A stretch of DNA of 45,129 bases. Origin: Streptomyces misionensis. Lineage in GTDB: Bacteria; Actinomycetota; Actinomycetes; Streptomycetales; Streptomycetaceae. Below are positions 41,695-45,129 of the stretch, piece after piece (the stretch's first letter is position 1; each line of letters starts with the position of its first letter). Both the position numbers and the translations under genes were made by a program. The notes under the pieces are model-generated. The model was not told the DNA's origin. It did not search any database and saw nothing but the letters and a program-made list of their open reading frames with translations. Location: NCBI RefSeq assembly GCF_007896895.1, contig NZ_VOGW01000114.1, positions 11,957 through 57,085 of the forward strand, read 5' to 3'.

Positions 41695-42111
41695 ATGTGG
41701 GAGTACGAGCACAGCGTCGAGACCAGCGCCACCCCCGAGGCGATCTGGCGGCTCTGGGCCGACGTCGAGAACTGGGGCACCTGGAACGCCGAGATCGAGA
41801 AGATCGAGACGAACGGCCCGTTCGCGGCGGGCACGCAGATCACGATGACGCCGCCCGGGGACGACCCGGTACTGCTGCGCATCGCCGAGGCGGTCGAAGA
41901 CGAACTGTTCGTCGACGAGGCGCGCTTCGACGGTCTGCTGCTGCGCACCACCCACCGGATCGACCGGATCGCCCAGAACCGGATCCGCGTGGTGTACCGG
42001 ATGGAGATCACCGGCACCGGCGCCGACGAGGTGGGCCCGCAGATCGGTCCGGGCATCACCGCCGACTGGCCCGAGACGATGGCCTCGCTGGCCGAGCTGG
42101 CGGTGCGCTGA
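41695..42111 (+). CDS. SRPBCC-family small-molecule-binding protein
   Basis: This 138-residue protein has the START/Bet v1-like SRPBCC pattern: an opening strand YEHSVETSATPEAIWRLWADVENW with the WxW-like segment GTWNAEIEKIE, a central GTQITMTPPGDDP, and a C-terminal long helix (TADWPETMASLAELAVR). Such proteins bind hydrophobic ligands in a deep cavity and often act in detoxification or polyketide chemistry. GGAGGAG lies seven bases before ATG 41695. Its stop overlaps the MarR start by one base (TGATG), so the two are coupled. Confidence 0.88.
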   Translation: MWEYEHSVETSATPEAIWRLWADVENWGTWNAEIEKIETNGPFAAGTQITMTPPGDDPVLLRIAEAVEDELFVDEARFDGLLLRTTHRIDRIAQNRIRVVYRMEITGTGADEVGPQIGPGITADWPETMASLAELAVR

Positions 42112-42539
42112 TGCCCCTCAGCCCCGGCGACAGCCCCGGATTCCTGCTGTGGCACGCCGCCCTGCGTTGGCAGCGCGACATCGCCACAGCCCTGGCGCCG
42201 CTCGATCTCACCCATGTGCAGTTCGTGCTGCTCGCCTGCACCTGGTGGCTCAACGCCCAGGGCGAGCATCCCAACCAGCTGGCCCTCGCCCGCCAAGCCG
42301 GCATCGACGTCAAGATGACCTCCCAGGTGCTACGCACCCTGGAACACAAAGGACTCATCGAGCGTGAAGTCGACCCGGCCGACACCCGCGCCAAACGACT
42401 GCGTGTCACCGACACCGGCGCCGACCTGGCCCCACGCGCGATTGCCGCAGTCGAGCGCGCCGACGCGCGGTTCTTCCAGCCGGTGCCCCTCGACGACGCG
42501 GTAGCCCTGCTCGGCCGCCTGGCCCATCCCGAAACCTGA
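42111..42539 (+). CDS. MarR-family transcriptional regulator
   Basis: This 142-residue winged-helix regulator has the MarR core: LDLTHVQFVLLACTWWLNAQ, the recognition helix DVKMTSQVLRTLEHKGLIERE (residues 65-85) and the wing DPADTRAKRLRVTDTG. It is coupled to the SRPBCC gene and probably represses the operon through the palindromes at 41654-41678. The SRPBCC protein and the MarR protein may share a ligand. The gene is full length. Confidence 0.9.
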   Translation: MPLSPGDSPGFLLWHAALRWQRDIATALAPLDLTHVQFVLLACTWWLNAQGEHPNQLALARQAGIDVKMTSQVLRTLEHKGLIEREVDPADTRAKRLRVTDTGADLAPRAIAAVERADARFFQPVPLDDAVALLGRLAHPET

Positions 42540-42659
42540 AACGCCCCAACCGACAACTGCAGGCCACCGGACCCGAACGCACCGGTCGGTGGCATTGCAA
42601 CAGACCGGCCCCACCGCCCAAAAGGAACGGCGGCCCTTCTCTCACACCTGCCACCCCCG

Positions 42660-43080
42660 CCGTGGCCGTCGCGCTGACCGCCTCCGAACGCCACCGGCTG
42701 AAGAAGATGGCCCAGGGTCAGAAGACACCGCGTCAGCTCCGGCAGCGGCAGCGGGCAACCATCGTGGTTCTGGCGGCCCGAGGGTGCCCCCACCGCCCGG
42801 ACAGCCGCGCAGACGCGGATGCACGGGGACACGGTGCGCACCCGGCGGGGCCGGTTCGCCGTCGGCGGCCTGCCCGCCCTGTCCGGCCGCAGGCGCTCGC
42901 GGCGACCGCCCTCGTTCACTCCCCTGCAGTTCGCCGAAGTCAAGGTGCTGGCCTGTCGGTGACCCGCCGGGACCGGGACCCCGCTGTCATGCCGGTCGTG
43001 CCCGGAACCGGACCGCGAGGTGGTTGCCCGGGCCATCGCCACGGCCATGTCGGTCTCCACCGTGCGCCGCCGGCCTGGTG
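42660..43080 (+). pseudogene. IS630-family transposase N-terminal remnant
   Basis: The first frame reads VALTASERHRLKKMAQGQKT and RATIVVLAARG, the helix-turn-helix start of an IS630 transposase. Frameshifts follow: another frame carries GRFAVGGLPAL and PPSFTPLQFAEVKVLACR, and a third ends with a piece matching ATSMSVSTVRR of intact relatives. The catalytic domain is lost. The IS630 C-terminal remnant at 27.0 kb is a separate piece. Confidence 0.7.
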
Positions 43081-43432
43081 AACTGCCGATACGGACGCGT
43101 CGTCCAGGAGCGGAGCGGCGCTCTCGCGATCGTGCCCCGCAGTGGCGGCTGCACCGACGACCGCCTCCTGGCCCTCCCCCGCAGCCACGTCGCCGACTTC
43201 ACGGCTGCCCCCGTCGTCTCCGCCACCGTGCAGCTGCGCGCCGCTCCCGACGGTGAACCGGGTCAGCGTCCTGGTGTCCGTCCTCGACCTGCACGGGTCC
43301 TCGACGTGCACGGTCCTGGGGGCACGCGCGGCTTCCCGGCCGGACGCCGGCACGCCCCCTGCTCGCGTTCGCTACTCGCTTTCGCAAAAAAGAGGCGGGA
43401 AGCTATGGACCCGGTGCCTCCTGTCCCCCTAC
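43081..43432. other. no recognisable gene
   Basis: About 350 bp between the IS630 remnant and the GntR operator. No frame has convincing start signals or known motifs. Confidence 0.4.
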
Positions 43433-43442
43433 TGTCTAGACA
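43433..43442. promoter_or_regulatory. HutC-type operator over the start codon
   Basis: TGTCTAGACA is a perfect 10-bp palindrome of the kind bound by HutC-subfamily GntR regulators. Its last base is the A of the GntR ATG (43442). A related half CCTGGACAGG follows at once. Binding here would block both transcription and start of this regulator, so autorepression is likely. Confidence 0.65.
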
Positions 43443-44164
43443 TGCCTGGACAGGTACACAAGCATCATCGCATCGCCCGCGTCCTCGCCGCCGAGATCCG
43501 CGCCGGAGTTCATACCGACGGCAGCAGACTCCCCGGCGAGCACGCCCTCACGCAGCGCTTCGGCGTCAGCCGCACCACCCTGCGGCAGGCCCTCCAGGTG
43601 CTCGGTGAGGAGGGGCTCATCGCCACGCACGCCGGGATCGGCTCGTTCGTCACCTTCGACGGCGGGGCCCCGCTGGACCACCGCCTCGGCTGGACCCGGG
43701 CGCTCGCCGAACAGGGTACCGAGCTGACCACGGAGACCATCAGGTTCGAGCAGGTCACGGACGACGCCCTGGCCGCGGAGCTGGGGCTGGCGTCGAGTGC
43801 GTTCATCGCCCTCGACCGGGTCAGGAGGCTGCCGGACGGACAGGGCGTCTCCCTGGAACACAGCAGGGTGCCGGCCACCGAGGAACTGGCCGGACTGCCC
43901 GAGCGCGGCCTCGACGGGGGTTCGCTCAGCCGGACCCTGGTCGCCGCCGGCCGTGTCACCGAATCCGGCGAGGGACTGGTGACGGTGCGCGGGCTGGACG
44001 CGGCCGAGGCCGCCCTGCTGCACCGTGCGCAGGGCGAGTCCTTCCTGCGCCTGAGCCAGGTGTACCGGGCCGCCGACGGCTCGGTCGTCGAACACGTCAC
44101 CAGCCTGCTCGACCCGGCCAGGTTCGAACTGCACATCCGATCGGGCCGAGGAGGCCGACTGTGA
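43442..44164 (+). CDS. GntR-family regulator, HutC subfamily
   Basis: This 240-residue repressor has an N-terminal GntR winged helix (HRIARVLAAEIRAGVHTDGSRLPGEHALTQRFGVSRTTLRQAL region, about 9-50) and a C-terminal UTRA ligand domain (LDHRLGWTRALAEQGTEL to FLRLSQVYRAADGSVVEH). No ribosome binding site precedes ATG 43442 and the operator covers it, so the message may be leaderless. Its stop overlaps the next gene as GTGA. It should control itself and the ADP-ribosylglycohydrolase gene, with a sugar or nucleoside derivative as a possible ligand. Confidence 0.9.
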   Translation: MPGQVHKHHRIARVLAAEIRAGVHTDGSRLPGEHALTQRFGVSRTTLRQALQVLGEEGLIATHAGIGSFVTFDGGAPLDHRLGWTRALAEQGTELTTETIRFEQVTDDALAAELGLASSAFIALDRVRRLPDGQGVSLEHSRVPATEELAGLPERGLDGGSLSRTLVAAGRVTESGEGLVTVRGLDAAEAALLHRAQGESFLRLSQVYRAADGSVVEHVTSLLDPARFELHIRSGRGGRL

Positions 44165-45129
44165 CCGACCCGCTCGACCGCGCCCTCGGCGCCTACTACG
44201 GGCTCGCCCTCGGCGACGCCCTCGGCATGCCCACCCAGTCGATGTCCCGCCAGGACGTCGTCCGGTGCTACGGCACCCTGACCGGTTTCGTCCCCGCTCA
44301 TCCCGACAACCCCATCAGCGGGGGGATGCCGGCCGGTTCCGTCACGGACGACACCGACCAGGCCGTGATCGTGGGCCGGCTCATCGCCGAGGGCCGGGGC
44401 CGGATCGACCCGCTGCGACTCGCCCACGAACTGCTCGACTGGGAGAAGGAGATGAAGGCCAACGGCTCCTTCGACCTCCTGGGCCCGTCCACCAAGGCCG
44501 CCCTGGACGCGGTGGCCCGTGGCGTCCCGGCGCACGAGGCGGGGCGCACCGGCACGACGAACGGCGCCGCCATGCGCGTCACCCCGGTCGGCATCGCCTG
44601 CGCCGTCGAGCCGCTGGACACCTTCCTCGACCACGTCGTGGAGTCCTGCCAGGTCACGCACGACACCGGCATCGGCATCGCGGGCGCCGCCGCGGTCGCC
44701 GCCGCCGTCAGTACCGGCGTCGGCGGTGGCACCCTGGACGAGGCCGTCGCCGCCGCGGTGAGCGCGGCCCGCGCCGGCGCCCGGCGCGGGCACTGGGTCG
44801 CGGGGGCCGACATCGCCACCCGCGTGGCCTGGGCGTGGGACCTGGTCCGGGGTCTCCCGCGGGCCGAGGCCCTCGACCGGATCGTCACCCTGGTCGGCAC
44901 CAGTGTCGCCAGCCAGGAGTCCGTACCCGCCGCCTTCGCGGTCCTTTCCGTGGCCGAGGGCGATCCCTGGCGGGCCGCCCTGCTCGCCGCCAACCTCGGT
45001 GGCGACAGCGACACCATCGGCGCGATCGCCGGTGCCGTCGCCGGTTCGGTCACCGGTCTCGCGGCACTGCCGGCCGAGGCCGTGGAGACCCTCCGTACGG
45101 TCAACTCCCTCGATCTGGAAGCCCTGACG
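44161..45129 (+). CDS. ADP-ribosylglycohydrolase-family protein, partial
   Basis: The gene starts at GTG 44161, with GAGGAGG six bases upstream, and is open to the right edge (323 codons seen, no stop). It shows the family's two metal-binding blocks: GSVTDDTDQAVIVGRL near the start and LGGDSDTIGAIAGAVAGSV near the end of the window. YYGLALGDALGMPTQS is the usual opening. The family removes ADP-ribose from proteins or hydrolyses related O- or N-glycosidic bonds. Coupling to a HutC regulator suggests a catabolic role with a sugar-like substrate rather than protein modification. Confidence 0.92.
   Translation, partial: MTDPLDRALGAYYGLALGDALGMPTQSMSRQDVVRCYGTLTGFVPAHPDNPISGGMPAGSVTDDTDQAVIVGRLIAEGRGRIDPLRLAHELLDWEKEMKANGSFDLLGPSTKAALDAVARGVPAHEAGRTGTTNGAAMRVTPVGIACAVEPLDTFLDHVVESCQVTHDTGIGIAGAAAVAAAVSTGVGGGTLDEAVAAAVSAARAGARRGHWVAGADIATRVAWAWDLVRGLPRAEALDRIVTLVGTSVASQESVPAAFAVLSVAEGDPWRAALLAANLGGDSDTIGAIAGAVAGSVTGLAALPAEAVETLRTVNSLDLEALT

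Overview
The window is high-GC DNA with strong G/C preference at third codon positions, frequent GTG starts, many TetR/MarR/GntR/LacI regulators and many degraded transposases. It reads as an accessory region of a Streptomyces-like actinomycete chromosome, such as an arm region. No rRNA, tRNA, CRISPR array or phage structural gene was recognised.

Layout. 1-5.1 kb: an intact IS110-family element, an IS5-type transposase remnant, a small membrane protein, a two-component pair (NarL/DesK-type kinase and LuxR-type regulator, overlapping) and a truncated SDR. 5.5-7.2 kb: a TauE/SafE permease divergent from an AraC regulator across a palindrome. 7.2-10.3 kb: a small ORF, a 70-bp inverted-repeat element, a TetR regulator divergent from a free-standing beta-ketoacyl synthase with two matching palindromes between them, and another dead transposase. 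10.3-18.2 kb: a VOC protein, a CGNR-type regulator divergent from an MFS exporter, an epoxide hydrolase broken by one in-frame TAG, an exported FAD oxidase of the cholesterol-oxidase type, and a GNAT enzyme. 18.2-26.6 kb: a LacI-controlled operon that joins an FrlB-like deglycase and an FrlD-like kinase to a spermidine/putrescine-type ABC importer; this looks like Amadori-compound (fructosamine) uptake and breakdown.

27-36.7 kb is the resistance-like part. A TetR-class repressor is divergent from a TetX-like flavin monooxygenase, and a near-perfect tetO core lies between them. After a DUF885 peptidase-like gene comes a second TetR, divergent from an ABC-F gene, a Vat/CatB-type acetyltransferase and an erythromycin-esterase-family gene. 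Upstream of the ABC-F gene is a short leader ORF with its own ribosome binding site. A 13-bp stem between the leader ORF and the ABC-F ribosome binding site has the layout of a translational attenuator. This is the most interesting element in the window.

37-45 kb: a 5'-truncated malic enzyme joined to a fragment of a TetR gene, a secreted VOC-like protein, a triply frameshifted NTF2-like pseudogene, an SRPBCC/MarR pair with its own operators, an IS630 remnant, and a HutC-type GntR regulator overlapping an ADP-ribosylglycohydrolase gene that runs off the right edge. About a dozen gene fragments show repeated insertion and deletion here. All calls come from reading the sequence and remembered family features; no database search was run.
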